In this document: one piece after another, positions 1 to 20,411 of the stretch
Layout: the number at the start of each line of letters is the position of its first letter
How positions within the stretch are numbered: the first letter of the stretch is position 1
NCBI RefSeq assembly: GCF_910592395.1
Contig: NC_088315.1
Span: 2,420,501 to 2,484,500, forward strand
Reading direction: 5' to 3'
DNA: 64,000 nucleotides
Origin: Lineus longissimus
Taxonomy: Eukaryota; Nemertea; Pilidiophora; Heteronemertea; Lineidae
Program-made: the position numbers and the translations under genes
The notes under the pieces: generated by a model
What the model was told of the DNA's origin: nothing
Database searches by the model: none
Seen by the model: the letters and a program-made list of their open reading frames with translations, nothing else

Positions 1-1439
1 TTCCATAAAAAAACATTTTGTGGTGATGTCTGGCACATGGTTACTGTCTGTTGATCTTTCTCTCGAGAAATATCTGATTATTGTTTTGTAATTTCAGTAA
101 CTTAGCAACGGGAATGCTGAGGTACCTCGTATAGTTGCTGACATTTACTTGCACACTTCTGTGCGCTTTTGACATTTCCTGGACACTGGCACTTATAAAA
201 ATTACAGGGAATAAGAATGATACTGCTTGTATAGTAACTCAGATAAGTTTCAAGCATCGAATCGGTCCAGTGGCAGTTTTCATTTATCGAGGGAAATCGT
301 TGGGGACTGACATAGCATGCAAAGTGGAGGAGCATGTTGATGACATAGGGAGATGATTACTGCCTCTCATAAACTACTGATATCCTTGACGTTGAATTTT
401 GTGTTCACACCCCTTCATGAGAGATAATCTTCCATTCCGTTGTTTTCATTTGAGGTGTTGGTACCGTGATTAATAGTCCTTGGAAAAAGTTAATGTGATG
501 GTGTGAGGCAGGAAGCGATATGAAATGAGTTGTGTCTTTGATTTTATGGCAGGGATGACATGCAGGAAATTAGTCTTACAGAAAGAAAGTTTGTGGTTTT
601 GTTGTTGTAAAATGTGGCTGTGTCCTTGAGTGCAGAGGTAGGAAGCTGTGTGAACTCATTTTTGTCTTTGACTAGATGGAGGGGGGGGGAGTGCAACACA
701 TAGAATGCCTCAGGATATCGATCAGCCAATCAAATCAATCAATTAACATGGGCATCACCATCACCATTGACATATCAAACTGTCAATCTGAACTCATGAT
801 TTTGAATTGAATGATGCAGATGCTTGAACCATCTTGAATCCACAAATTTCATTAAGCCAATTAAAGTCGCTCGTTGAAAATTTAGGCGCAGGATGATTTA
901 ACGAACTGAGTGGTTGTGAAAAAGTGGAAGTTTGCCGCTTTTTGTAAGTTGACATGTGTCAGGCGGAGATTAACCAAGGAATTAGAGGTTGAATTTTAAA
1001 TTGAAGTTTTAGATTAAACCAATTTGATAAGACTTTTAGATCGATGATAGACTAGTCAGCAATGTGGTTTTATTGTGATTGGAAAATATCCCAGCTATGA
1101 CAAGTTCTGTTCAATATTGATCTTTCAGAATCTAGTTATCAGATGGAATTTTTGTGACCATTTTGCCATTTTTGACATTTCATCATTAATCAATAGACAA
1201 CCAATGTCATGTTAAAAGAAGATTATAGGCAGGAGCCATATGGGACAGATTAAGTTATGGTAAGCAATAGTCGCAGCGACCTGTGATGGAGCAATTGAAC
1301 CAATTGGCAACCAAAACCCTACCACAATCGTCACGTTGTCATGGCTCAGCAGCAGGTCACAAGACTAAAATCATCTGTGTGGCACTCAAGTGCTGTCTGC
1401 ATTTTCACAGGGACTGTGTAACCGCCTTGTCATAGCTGA

Positions 1440-1535
1440 ACTCTTGAACACCCCTGTAGTATTCAAGAAACAGTAGCAGTAAAGTAGCTTGCCCAAGGCT
1501 ATAAAGTGCACAAGTTCAAATTGAGAACCCAGCGG
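1440..1535 (+). repeat. possible SINE remnant
   Basis: The stretch around 1480-1500 contains a 'cttgcccaaggct' block followed by an anticodon-arm-like, B-box-like decay ('gttcaaattgagaaccc'). This resembles conserved cores of invertebrate SINEs. There is no second copy in the window and no poly-A tail, so the call is weak. Confidence 0.25.
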
Positions 1536-4071
1536 GGAATATCACAGTACTGTGTATTTTAGGGACAGGTTATAAAGGGTGCTTTGACAAGGGTGTTCTA
1601 ATAGGGTACCACATTGTTATTCTTGTCCCCCTTTGTGAGGGCTGGGTTCAATGAGATGACTCATTGGGTATCATGAGAGGGTTTTGATAGTTGCATACAC
1701 ATGGTTGGTCTAGTGACATCGTGGTTAGGCTTGCTCTGTGGCTCTGCAGTCCTATTTTGAGCTATCCATAAAAAAATTCATTTACTGGAGCGTAGGTAAT
1801 GTATAAATGTACTTGAAGATGTGATGTCCTTATATGTATGACCTATGTTTAAAGGTATCTTTGGACGTTTGGGCATCATTGGGTTAGCCTATCAAAACAA
1901 CTTGATATAAAATGGTGAACAGATTACAAAATCAATGCTATTGTCTGAAAGGTTTTCCAGGTTGACCAGTTTTCGTGCTCCAAACTTGCCAGCACTTGTC
2001 CCTAATTGCAATCCATTAACCTGTTACTAAAACATGAAATGGTCGGAAGTGGTTCCATTTTGGATGAGAACCACCTGCTCTTGAAGAACATGAACAATCG
2101 GTGTAAGTTTTCCGGCTAATTTGCCGGTAATCTACCTGTTCAAAGCCGTGGTAATTGGACTAAGTATTCTCAGCAGGATTCGGGTAAATTTCAAGATGTC
2201 TGGGTTGTTTTTCATGCCGGGATAATGGCTGTTCTGTGATCTACTCAAGCTGGTTGTGCTTAGACTGATGTTTTAATCTGTGCACCTTTAAATTTTGGGT
2301 CCCTTATGGGGCAAAGGGCAATAAAAGGGTTCATTTTCTGCTCTTCACCAGTTTGATGTTTGAGTGACAGATGATGGATGGTTTATTTTCTGTTTACATT
2401 CCTTCAAAATTATAGAATGAAGTTGCAAAAAAAGGTGTAATGTTTCAACTTTTTCATCACTTGACTCCATCTGTGGACCCTATTGCCCAAATCAAAATGT
2501 ACTGCAGAGCCTCAGCATGGTGTTAGCAACTTTGCACATAATGATGCACTATGCACAGCAGTGGTCCTTGTCTTTGCCCTTGTCTTATGATTTTCATGTA
2601 ACATTCTGATTCAGGCTACAATAGTTTACTGAAGATGAAGATTGAAAAAGGATATCTTATTTTGCTCTAGATCCTAAATGTACTTCATTCAACCTGCACA
2701 GAACTGAGCACAAAATGTAAAATGTCGGGTAGATTTCTGCGGATGCCTGCCAGTCTAATGACGGTGATGGATGCATTCCAATCCCGGGGTTGATTAGGGA
2801 TAATTTTGTTCAGAGCTAATTGGCTGCCTCATCCATCAACGGCTTTTGCTACGAAAAGCCTGAATGGGATTTGGGAGAAAATGGTAAAACTCTGAGCTAC
2901 TGGCTGAAGAGGTACCAGGGCCATTTGATAATATCATGAACATGACTCAAAACATGCAGCCTTATCTTCTGCTAAATCCAAAAGATGTTCTGTGACCAAA
3001 AAGGGTCTTTTACAAGACCCTTATCTGCAGACAACCAGAGCTGAAGCTGAAAGTTCCTTACTGAAGTCCCTCAAGGCAAACGAACTGGTAAATAAAAGGG
3101 TTTATCGGAAATCGTTAACGTTAATACATGGTTTTGATCTTTGTTGTCAAAGATATTGGAAATAAGTAAAACTTTCGTCAATAATGCCTTCAGATTATTT
3201 TGTCTTGGATATTTCCTCAGGTTGAGATTTTTGTCGTGCTGGATTTTGGAGTTGAACAGCTCTGCTCATAAGTAACCTTGATGGAGGAACCGCGGTTCCA
3301 TGTTTTGCACACTTCTGTGGCTTCTACTGTCTAGCTATGTCTCGACTTGGAACTTTGGCACATTGCAGCTTCACGAGGTCGATCTTCCCATGATTGTGAA
3401 AATTGAAGGCTATAGGATGTGCGTGTCTAAAGTGTAATTGAGAGGCCGTATAGTTGTAGAAGGACCCTATATGGTTTCATTCTTTGCCATCACTTGCCAT
3501 CAGGCTAAAACCCTGTTACAAGTGATCTTCTTGCCAATAAAGGGTTAATGTACTTTTCACTTTTGTGCACTATTACATTGTACATATATCTAAAGTAAGC
3601 AAATTGAGTAAACAACACTTTCTGCCTGCACAATTAAATCAATATGATAAAAGCGATAACTTAGCAAAATACTCATTCATGATTCTTGTTGCTAAACCGT
3701 TTCTAAATATTGACATAACTTAGCGCGCATTTGCGTCGCTTAAGAACAATACCTGCGAGGTATTTGCCCCGTGTTGGAACAATACGCCATAGGGTCTGAG
3801 AGAATCATTAATAAGTCCAATTAGGAGTTTTGCATACCAGATTTGGAGGGCTGTATGTGAATGTTAATGCTCGGAGCATGGAAGGGAATGTGTTAGTCAA
3901 CATTGACCTGACACCTGTAGCTTGAGTTTTTCTTTCCTGGTATGTATGTCGTCCTGGACATTCTTGGTATATTTTGAAAGTATAGCTGTCAGTTGGTGTA
4001 TCATTGCTTTTCGATTTCGATTGAAGTAAAACATTCTGCGTTTCTATAGCCCTTTTCCAAGTCAACCTTCC

Positions 4072-4212
4072 TCAAAGCCCTTTGGGATCCAGCATGCTCC
4101 AATGGATGTAAGGAACATTCACTTTACTGTGTCGGACATCAAACAAAGTGGCTAGGAAGTGATTTGAACCCACAACCTCTCGGTCAGACATCCTACACTA
4201 GGCTGCCGTGTT
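4072..4212 (-). repeat. tRNA-derived SINE-like element
   Basis: Read on the minus strand, 4191-4206 gives an A-box-like 'ggcagcctagtgtagg'. About 25 bases further on, 4161-4171 gives a B-box-like 'gggttcaaatc'. The sequence between them (ggatgtctgaccgagaggt) reads like a tRNA D-arm to anticodon-arm region. This is the usual head of a tRNA-derived SINE. It is not an intact tRNA gene, because no full cloverleaf could be drawn. The tail towards 4072 is unassigned. Confidence 0.6.
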
Positions 4213-6551
4213 TCAGGGCTGTGAGCAAGCTTCCCTGGACCTGTCATTCTGTAAAATCTTGACCAACTTGGAGTAAGTGCAGATGAAAGCTTCTGTCCTT
4301 CTCTGATTTTTCTGCATGCTTGATTCACTGCATTGGGAAATCCGGTCAACGACTGTTCAAATTGACCTTATTTGCATACTTAATTTGACCAACCATTCTT
4401 ATCCTCCATCATTATGGTGAATCTGAGTGTTGGTATTTATGATGAACACAATGTTTTTTTCATCTTTCAAACGTACTATTATCTATAGTCTTCGATAAAG
4501 GTCAGGAATCGACAAGCAATCTATGATACAAAGTCACAGAGTGAAATTGATTAAAGATCTCGATATCCATATTTGATATTTAAAGACCAAAAGCAAACTT
4601 CTAAACTGTCATTCAGGATTTTTGAAAAAACATATGAAAGTTTGTAATCTGCCAAATACAAATCGTAATTTTTCAGTTTTTCGCAAATTGGCGAAAATTA
4701 AATATGCGCCGAAAGTTACCGGTGCTGTAACAGCATTTTCTTAACGCCCCAATGAAATCCAATTATTCGCCAGTCATATCGTCCAAATCAATAAAATCAA
4801 ACCTCACTCATTTCTCATGAGCGCAGGTAAAAATCCTTCACTGATGAAATATTCATGATCCACATCTGATATTTTCAATTTTGTTTGATTTTGGAAGAGT
4901 GTCGCATTTCATCTAATTTCAGTATCTGTTCAGAGCAGCTTTTGAATGATCTTCAGTTTCTTTTGATGGTGGCGACATGAATTGTCCTCGCCCCCCGAGG
5001 CAGTCAATTGTGGCGGTATATTGATCACAAAATTCAAAATAAATCTGAAATCAATCCAAAAGTGACTCATCATTAAAAATATGATATCGCTAAAAGACAA
5101 ATAATGATCTGAAATTCATAAAATATTGCCAACAACGTAGTTCGAATAGTTCTTATTTATTTTTGATCTCTCATATCATCAGACTTTCACATAAAAATGA
5201 GATACCATAATCATCAACTTTTTCGTCAAGACACGAGACAAACAGAATCAATATAATTGAAATGTCATTTTTCTCGAAGCTGATCATCATCAATAACTCA
5301 GAAAGCGTCCATTTTTAGATCCGAATTTGTTATGCATGTTTACTTTGATGTACCATGTATTTCTGTATCAGTCCTGAGCACCTTATGGATATCTTTAAAA
5401 TGCAAGAATCTTTAGATATTTAGTTATATTGATACACTGCACCCTCGGGCGACCGTCACCTGTGTTATTGATTGAGATAAGAGGTGAACAAACAGCAAAG
5501 ACTCCATAAGATTTCTCATTTTGTTGCCTCATATTTTAAACAAAGAACAAGTTTGCACAAAATCTGCTTCCTATTGAAAAAGGATGACTAATACAAATGT
5601 CAAGTTTGGCTTAGTTAGCTCTTTTCCATCAACAGGTCCTGCTTCAAGGCATTGCAAAGTTTCTGGGTGAAAATAGTGCAGAAGTTTGTCCGTTCAAACA
5701 TAATCCCCAAACCTATCTGACCATCATATATCATGGCATTCCACGCTTTCAGATCAATGCCGTTCGTTGTGCAGTCATTGCTTGTGTCATCTCATCTGTG
5801 CCGAGGATTAACGTTTTTGCATCATATTTGCATCATATTTGCATCACCGTGGATGCAGAATGTCATTTTAGACCCATTCTTTTGATTTGTCACCTTCGAA
5901 GTCATATCCTTGGAATTTATGAGTGACATAAATGATAGGTGCTTGGTGATTGCACTCGATTGGAAAGGTCTGTTGCTCTCTTGATCGATGTTTGTATTTT
6001 GCTGATAAGTCGTGTGACGTCTTGAGGCAATCGTGTTAACTGCAAAACAATATCAGTACAGAGTGAAGAAAGTAATGTATTATCAACTTCAAAGAGGATT
6101 AATCTAATACTGGTGGAAAAAGAGTTGTTTGTTTCAGAATTGTCCATGTTGATATCCCATCTTTGACGTCAGTGGTCTTGTTTCCCCGATTGTTTTTATT
6201 CGAGTCTAAAAGATCGAAGTATTTGTTTAGAGTGAGAATAACGAAAATATCTCTCAGCTTGTCCAAATTAATTTAGGCGACATCATATGCTTATGGCATT
6301 AATGTATTGCTCACTTCAAAGACATTTTGATTGCGATTTTTCACCCTTTTACGCAGTGATATAGGCAATTTCCGCAAGTTATTGAAATTTCTCATTTTTG
6401 TTGGCTGATGATACTTTGAAACAGAAGATGAGCTTGGGTTCTATCTCCTTTGAGATGTAGCCTGAAGTAACTGTTTGATGCGTGAACCGGGATTGAAAAG
6501 AGCTGACTTATTATATGAGCTATAGTGTTTCAAATTGTTTCCAGGGTAATG

Positions 6552-6649
6552 CATCCTCCCACAGCAAGCCTTTGTAATCAATCCTAATAAATTGTATATA
6601 TTTTGTATAGTTTATTATAGAAAGGCCAATAGCCTGCTATGGGAGGATG
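6552..6649. repeat. 98-bp hairpin (imperfect inverted repeat)
   Basis: The left end 'catcctcccacagca' (6552-6566) pairs with the right end 'tgctatgggaggatg' (6635-6649), 14 of 15 bases. Pairing continues inwards with bulges through AGCC/GGCT, CCTTT/AAAGG and an AT-rich inner stem, so nearly the whole interval can fold. It could be a small foldback transposon or a pre-miRNA-like hairpin; neither is shown. Confidence 0.5.
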
Positions 6650-7060
6650 GGATAGTTTAACTATTAATCGACAAGCGTAGCTTTGAGAAACTGTAAAAAT
6701 ATTGTACATTCTTGATAGAGTGACTTAGTAGCTGAACACTGATAGTCACAGAACACTTATATCCAAGCAACACTGAGATCATCACCGAAGTAAGGTCACC
6801 TTTTGTTGTTCTGTGAGGGTGTCTGTGTGATTGGGGAGATTATTTGTTTAAGAAATACAAATATATCACTGACATTGTTTATCAGGTAACAAAACAAACA
6901 GATCGGTGTCACCCTTTTTGTTTGCTCTTAAGCCGTTTGATTTGTCAAAACAGTGATAGCAGTTACTGTTGTCAATACTCAATAATGCAGAGTTTTTATT
7001 TAGCTGACAAAAAATAGCTTAGTACGAACATTGACCCTGTTTGTCACACCCTACACCGAG

Positions 7061-7118
7061 ACAATGGGTGATATGAATAAAGACTAGCAAATGCTTTTAC
7101 TTCAATATCACCCATTGT
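7061..7118. repeat. 58-bp hairpin with a perfect 14-bp stem
   Basis: ACAATGGGTGATAT (7061-7074) and ATATCACCCATTGT (7105-7118) are exact reverse complements. The stem extends inwards with small bulges to a short loop. Its size suits a pre-miRNA. I do not recognise either arm as a known miRNA seed. Confidence 0.5.
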
Positions 7119-7841
7119 TTATTCTGTTGATATGAATTTCTCCGTCTTTGATGCATGGAATGGTATGGATAGCATTGGCGCTGGTCTTCTTCTGTGTCGC
7201 TTTGACATTCTCAATAGTGAAGTATTTTGTCCAGTTTTCAGTTAGAACAGAGCTAGTGGTTGGTTGTTAACAAGATGGATTGACGGCCGATTTGGTGTGG
7301 GTAGGGCTCTACAATCTTAGCTCTGGAGGGATCAGGTTAATCTTAAGAGGAACAAGCCTAAGGCTGGTTACTCTAAGGTTAAACCAAATATACCTACATT
7401 TTATGCTATAAGTGTGCATGATCTCATGATAGAAAGGGTTAACAGTCAAATGGCTCTCTCTGATGCTCAGCAAGTATTGTTTACTTACTGAGAGAACATT
7501 TTATGACCACTAATTGAGGCATTTCCTCTCATTTCCCATTGTGATCCACTCTAATGACTTTTCCTGGCTGTTAACCTCTCTATTTACATCATAGGAGTGC
7601 CCAAGTTCCATACATTGTTTTTTGTGCATTCTTCCCAAAGGTACTGTAGCAATTATTTCCACTTTCTATTTGGACCACAGAGCAGTAGCGGTGCTGTTTT
7701 ATGCTCTGGTTCTCGTTTTCTCGTCACCGAGGGATTTCGTTAATAGTTTCATGGATGGCCTGTTGACTACAGAAGACCACCTCTATTACATTATACTTAC
7801 CCATCCTAACCATATCCTCACCTTTGTCTTTGCAGAGAAGG

Positions 7842-15445
<7,604 letters not shown>

Positions 15446-17640
15446 CAGCAGCTCCCTCTGTAGTGTAGAGAAGGAACTCTTTTTATTGTACTGTGTTTTA
15501 AGTATTGTCTCGTTAACAACCATCATTTTAGATGGCTGAAATGGGCTCAAGGTGAAGCCTTGTATTATGGAAGTTATTTTTACAAAAATTGCGAACTTAA
15601 AGAATCTTGAAAAATAACAAAGCAGGTGGAAGTTGTATCTGAAGTGCTTCTGAATGTCTGTTTATTTGTCAAAGGATTCCGATTTAAAATTGTTCTAATT
15701 TGATGAAGAAGAGCATTAATTGTTCTTTTTGAAAAGGGCCTGTGTGGAATTTTGGGCACTTTATTGTGAAGTTGGTGCAGGGGTACCAATCAATTTAGGT
15801 GCAACAAGCAGAGGTGCCATGTCAGTGTAGCAGTGTGAGTTTCTGAAGGCTGCTCTGAAGGATGGATGATTGATGCGCCATGACAGCACCATCTGGTAAG
15901 GAAATGTGAAATTACGCATTGTTTGCAGTGTGGAGATTTGCAGGTGGCTCACAACTCTGCGTGGGGTGTTTAGTCGTAATGACGCGATATCATTTGAAAA
16001 CATTGAGTAGTAAATTGTGTTCCATTGAAGAATACAATTGTATAGATAGTTTGTATCAAATGTAAATCTGCCAAGTGCATCTACATATGTTTGTATTATT
16101 GAAGTTATACAATATTTAGTTGATATTTATACTTAATTCCAGTGCTGATTGATTGAGGTTGTCAACAGATTATCCCTAAAGTGCTTTAGAATATACTCTT
16201 TAACATACACTTTCAGCATGCATTCAATTTTGATTATGTAGAGGCAGTTCTTCAGTGCATGTGACGACAACATGTAACGTTGATTCTCTAACACCACATA
16301 CTATGATCAGCCTGAAATTGTGAACATATCAGGTTTCATACTTAAAACTGCTCATGATAGGTACTGGAACATATTTTTGTCATCCAGCAAATTTGTTTTC
16401 GCTTTATCAAGTTGTATAGAGACCAAACTACTATAGAGTATTACCTCGTTAGAGCTTGTAACCAACCACTGTATCTTTCCACTATACTACAAATCGCATT
16501 CAGCAACGTTGCTTTGTTTCTGAGGACTGGTCATCTAAATTTGCCGATCTCTACGACAACGAGTAAGGACGCTATCAGTTATCATCACATGTACTGCCCT
16601 AGCTTTGCTCAGATCCCAGTATTTGTTGTTCAGTATATTTACTTGTTGATTGACAAATGGCACTGACTTAACAATGGTTCACTTTCAAGCTCCATACGTC
16701 TGTGCTGCACTGCTATACTGGAAAAACATGCATAAAATTAAAATCAGTGAAAAAAGTCACTTTTGAAGTTGAAATGTATGTGATTTTAATACTTTTAGGT
16801 GGCTTTTAATCAAATTCAAAGTCTCAAAAACAATTGTGTTGTAAAAAGGTTGTACATGTATAAATATATTTGAAAGTTGCATTATTGAATATTTGTAATT
16901 CTGAGTTGAGAATCAAAATCTGTGTGTAAGAAAATATAAAGCTGTGATGAAGAAAACTGGTGTATTAATATTTCGTTAGTAGAAAAGATCATTTTTAAAG
17001 TCTGCTGTACTTGACTTGCCAAATTCACTTTCTTTATCCTTGTGGACATAAGCTAACTGAAGCATACAGAAGATTGTCACATGAATTGTATAGCGTGTCC
17101 TCAAATAAGCCATCAATTTATTTACATTTGGTCTCATGATTCAAATGTGTCCAATCAGAATCCTTGATTATGTTTTGTAGATATCATTTGCCCATAGTGG
17201 GCTGGTCAGTATACTTTGGAGTTGACAGAATTGTTTTCTGTATAAATTTCTGGTGTGAATATTTCAGAGTTGTGCTATGTCATAGAGTAAAATGTCCAAA
17301 CAAATTGCTCCGAATGGAAAATTCTTGTGCCATAGAAGTCTTGATTTGGCAGTTTCTCGTTTCATTGCCGTTTTAGAACATTGCGTATTGTAGGTCGACC
17401 AACTAACTGCACCCCTCGGAATTCACTACCTCCTTGGTCTAAGATGGTGCACAAGTAAAAGGATCAGAAACAATTTCAAAAGAGCTTTTTATATTTGTAT
17501 GACTGCTGTTTGTATGTTTGTTGTATGGCCTTTGAGTTGTCCAAGTGATAAAATGGGTTTTTGAAGATGTCAAGTTGATGAGGAGGAAAGTCAGCTCAAG
17601 AATTTTCATAATAAACAGTGAAATCAAACAGTTCTGTTCT
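15446..17640 (+). other. LARGE 3' UTR and flank
   Basis: No coding capacity is seen after the LARGE stop codon. The first clear AATAAA on this strand is at 17610-17615, with a weak ATTAAA at 16737-16742, which would give a 3' UTR of roughly 1.3 or 2.2 kb. The long minus-strand frame over 17439-17906 has no family resemblance. Confidence 0.5.
17610..17615 (+). promoter_or_regulatory. candidate polyadenylation signal for LARGE
   Basis: Canonical AATAAA, about 2.2 kb past the LARGE stop and followed by T-rich sequence. It is the best match on the strand before the tandem arrays begin. Confidence 0.4.
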
Positions 17641-18039
17641 TTACTTCTTTCTTGTTGACATATCAACAACTTGAAATGACTCAGGTATTGCGGTACTATA
17701 TTCCCTGTCACACCAATGACAAGCAACGATCGGAACACAGCTCTTCGTGCGTTGGGGATCACCATAAATGTTAAATACTGAAAATAATGAAAATTCCCCC
17801 CTCCCCTCCCAATATTCCCACGGTCTGAGCCAAACAGGCTGCAAGAGTTAATAACAACCTTGTACCCAGGATCATAGAAATGAAAATTGCAGGTGTAATG
17901 TATCAAGAAATTTTAAACTTTTCCCTGGGAACAAGGTTTCCATTAACCGTTTGGCTCTGTCCGTGGCCCTGTGTGGTAGCCAGCGAGCCAGTGTGGCTGA
18001 AATGCTCATCACTATAATCTCATCGTGTTGGCATCATAA

Positions 18040-19350
18040 TGGAGGTCCCAGATAAGATTCGGTCTAGTTCTGATAGTCTCAACCAGACCGAATCAGGCCT
18101 GGCAGCAAGACTGTGTCTCCGACACAGTGAGGGAGAGATGTGACTATCATAACCAGACCCTCGCAGCACAACTGTGTCATTGATCGACACTGTGAGAGAG
18201 ATGGGTCTGTCACAGCCAGACTGAATTGGGCCTGGTTGTTCCACCGTGTGGCCATCATGTTGAGAGAGGTACGGTGAAAGAGATGCGACAGTCACAACCT
18301 CACCAGATCGGGTGAGACAGCCACGATCAGACCGAATTTGACCTGGCTGCATCACCCTTTTGCCGACATGGTGAGAGAAATGAGCTATCATGAATAGACC
18401 GAATCTTAGCGGTCAGCTCCACTTATTGCCGACACGATGAGACAGCAAATACCGACGCGTATCCGGCTGCTCCACTCCGTAGCTGACACAATGAAAGGGT
18501 TGCGACAGCCACAATTAGACAGAATCGGGCATGGCTTCTCCACCATTTCGCCGACCAGTCGGAATCGAGTCTGGCTGCTCCACTATCTCACTGACATGGC
18601 AAAGGAGATAAGACAGGCATAACCAGACCGAACCAGGCCTGTTCTCTCCGTCCTGTAGCCAAGTTGGTGTGAGAGATAAGGCAGCTACGATCATACCGAA
18701 TCGGACATGCCAGCCCCGGCAGCAGAACCGAGACAACGAAACGTTGAGAGAGATGAAACCACCGCATCCAGACCGAATCGCCGTGTCGCCGAGGTGAGAA
18801 AGCTGCAATCAGACCGAAATGGACCAGGGTACTCAACTGGTTCGTCGATACAGCGTAAGAGATGCAACAGCTACAGCCGGACCCAATCGGGCTAGACTGC
18901 TGCACCGTGTCGCAAACACAGCGTAATGTTTTACCTACAAGATGAGAGAGAAGACAGCCACAGTCAGACCGAATTGTGCCAGCTAGCTTCTCCACACTGT
19001 CTCCCCGACATCACGGTCAGTGAGATGAGACTGTCACAACCAAACATGGTCTTGCAACTCCATGGTGTTGCCGAAATGTCAAGAGAGAGGAGACAGCCAC
19101 AGTCAGACCAAATCGGGCAAGCTGGCTTCTCCACACTGTCTCTCCGATTTTACGGTAGATGAGATGAGACTGTCACAACCAAACATGGTCTTGCAACTCC
19201 TTCGTGTTGCCGAAATGTCAAGAGAGAGGAGACAGCCACAGTCAGACCGAATCGGTCAGCTGGATTCTCCACACTGTCTCTCCGATATTACGGTCAGTGA
19301 GATGAGACTGTCACAACCACACATGGCCTTGCAGCTCCATCGTGTTACCG
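18040..19350. repeat. degenerate tandem array, unit about 70 bp, last copies 139-bp dimers
   Basis: A block resembling 'cagaccgaatcgggc' recurs about every 60-75 bases (for example near 18084, 18154, 18216, 18328, 18621, 18690, 18768, 18963, 19103 and 19241), alternating with 'gagagagatg' and 'tccaccgtgtcgccgac' blocks. Near the right end the copies sharpen into a dimer: 'ctgtcacaaccaaacatgg' or a near-identical block starts at 19031, 19170 and 19308, a period of 138-139. The frames open through it in several phases are a by-product of the repeat, and no conserved coding frame is seen. Confidence 0.85.
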
Positions 19351-19579
19351 ATATCTTATCAAACAGCTACAACCTGGAGCGGTCTGTAGGATGTGCCTCA
19401 GCCAACAACCCAAGACTGTCCTCTAGACACCTGGAGCTGTCTCTAGGATGAGCCTCTGCCAACAACCTTTGATTGTCCTCGAGACACCTGGTCCTGGAGC
19501 TGTCATCAGGCAGAATAAGGACTGGGTGCTTCGTGCAGTCTCATCTTGATAATTATTTTCGCTGGCTTCGTCCAATAAG

Positions 19580-20195
19580 ACAATGATTTGACAATGTTTG
19601 ATCCTGTTATCGACAGATTGTCTCTGGTGTCACAGGAGATCTAGTTCCAGAGATCTAAAGTCATTAGAATGTCCGATGTTGATATTAGTAGATTGTCACC
19701 GGTGTCACATGAAATCTAGTCACTAGAGACATAAAGTCTTTTAAAGATGTGATATTGATATTGATAGATTGTCACTGGTGTCACATAAGATCTAGTCCCC
19801 AGAGAGCTAAAGTCATCTAAATGAGTGATCCTGATATTGTCGGATTGTTACTGATGTCACAGAAGATCTAGTCCCCCGAGAGTTAAAGTCATTGGAATTC
19901 GTGATCCTGATATTGACAGATTGTCACTGGTGTCACAGGAGATCTAGTTCCTCGAGAGCTGAAGTCATTGGAATTCGTGATCCTGATATTGACAGATTGT
20001 CACTGGTGTCACAGGAGATCTAGTTCCTCGAGAGCTGAAGTCATTGGAATTCGTGATCCTGATATTGACAGATTGTCACTGGTGTGACAGATGATCTAGT
20101 TCCCTGAGGGATAAAGTCATAAGAAGGTGTTATCCTGCAAGTGACAAATTTTTACTGGTATCACAGGAGATCTGGAGAGCTTACGTCATCATGAC
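19580..20195. repeat. 76-bp tandem array, about 8 copies
   Basis: A unit containing 'gatattgacagattgtcac', 'ggtgtcacaggagatctag' and 'gagctgaagtcattgg' repeats head to tail. Exact landmarks 'attggaattc' start at 19891, 19967 and 20043, a period of 76. 'gattgtc' or variants occur near 19615, 19693, 19766, 19843, 19917, 19993 and 20069. The central copies are nearly identical and the outer ones diverged, as expected from unequal exchange. The unit is unrelated to the neighbouring 70-bp array. Confidence 0.9.
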
Positions 20196-20285
20196 ACTGA
20201 CATGAGAATAAACCAAGAAGTGGTCGGGAGTACGACGCAACAAAAAAAGATGCCACTAATCTTTTCGGGTCGTGGTCCAAGTTAG

Positions 20286-20411
20286 CGAGTTTTCCCTAAT
20301 ACCCCAAAATGCTAACGCGAACAGCCAATCCCATTGTTCGACATCGTAATCGGGAGGTCGAACAATGGGAGAGGCGTCCACGTTGGCGTTTCGGGGACTG
20401 GCGAAAACTCC
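20286..20411. repeat. long imperfect inverted repeat (about 55-bp arms)
   Basis: The core is a perfect 13-bp pair, CCCATTGTTCGAC and GTCGAACAATGGG, separated by a 14-base loop (20343-20356). Pairing continues outward with mismatches through GCTAACG/CGTTGGC, CCCC/GGGG and AGTTTTC/GAAAACT, giving arms of about 55 bases. It is compatible with a foldback or MITE-like element. No clear target-site duplication was found. Confidence 0.6.

Larger units (their letters stand above)
1..7835. other. non-coding DNA upstream of LARGE, probably 5' UTR intron and promoter region
   Basis: No reading frame here has recognisable protein similarity or paired splice sites. The acceptor at 7835 shows that at least one more 5' exon of LARGE lies upstream, in this stretch or beyond the window, but I could not identify it. 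The DNA is AT-rich. It contains a tRNA-SINE-like copy (4072-4212), a possible second SINE remnant (about 1440-1535), two hairpins (6552-6649 and 7061-7118), a 9-bp tight stem-loop at 3001-3022 and a short G run near 675. Confidence 0.6.

Noticed and set aside
102-335. 77-codon minus-strand ORF with several cysteines (CASKC block)
   Set aside because: Superficially like the CTSKC motif of the gene at 22366, but it lacks the spacing and a signal peptide; judged chance.
3001-3022. 9-bp perfect stem with 4-base loop, resembling a bacterial terminator
   Set aside because: The context is eukaryotic intron or intergenic DNA; short perfect stems are expected by chance.
4152-4212. Possible tRNA gene from A-box and B-box matches
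   Set aside because: No complete cloverleaf or terminator; better explained as a SINE head.
17439-17906. 155-codon minus-strand ORF
   Set aside because: Overlaps the LARGE 3' flank and has no similarity or splice sites that make sense.
18020-19451. Several overlapping ORFs of 60-135 codons on both strands
   Set aside because: They follow the tandem repeat, change frame between units and have no domain.
18040-20195. CRISPR-like array
   Set aside because: Units are contiguous tandem repeats without unique spacers, in a eukaryotic genome.
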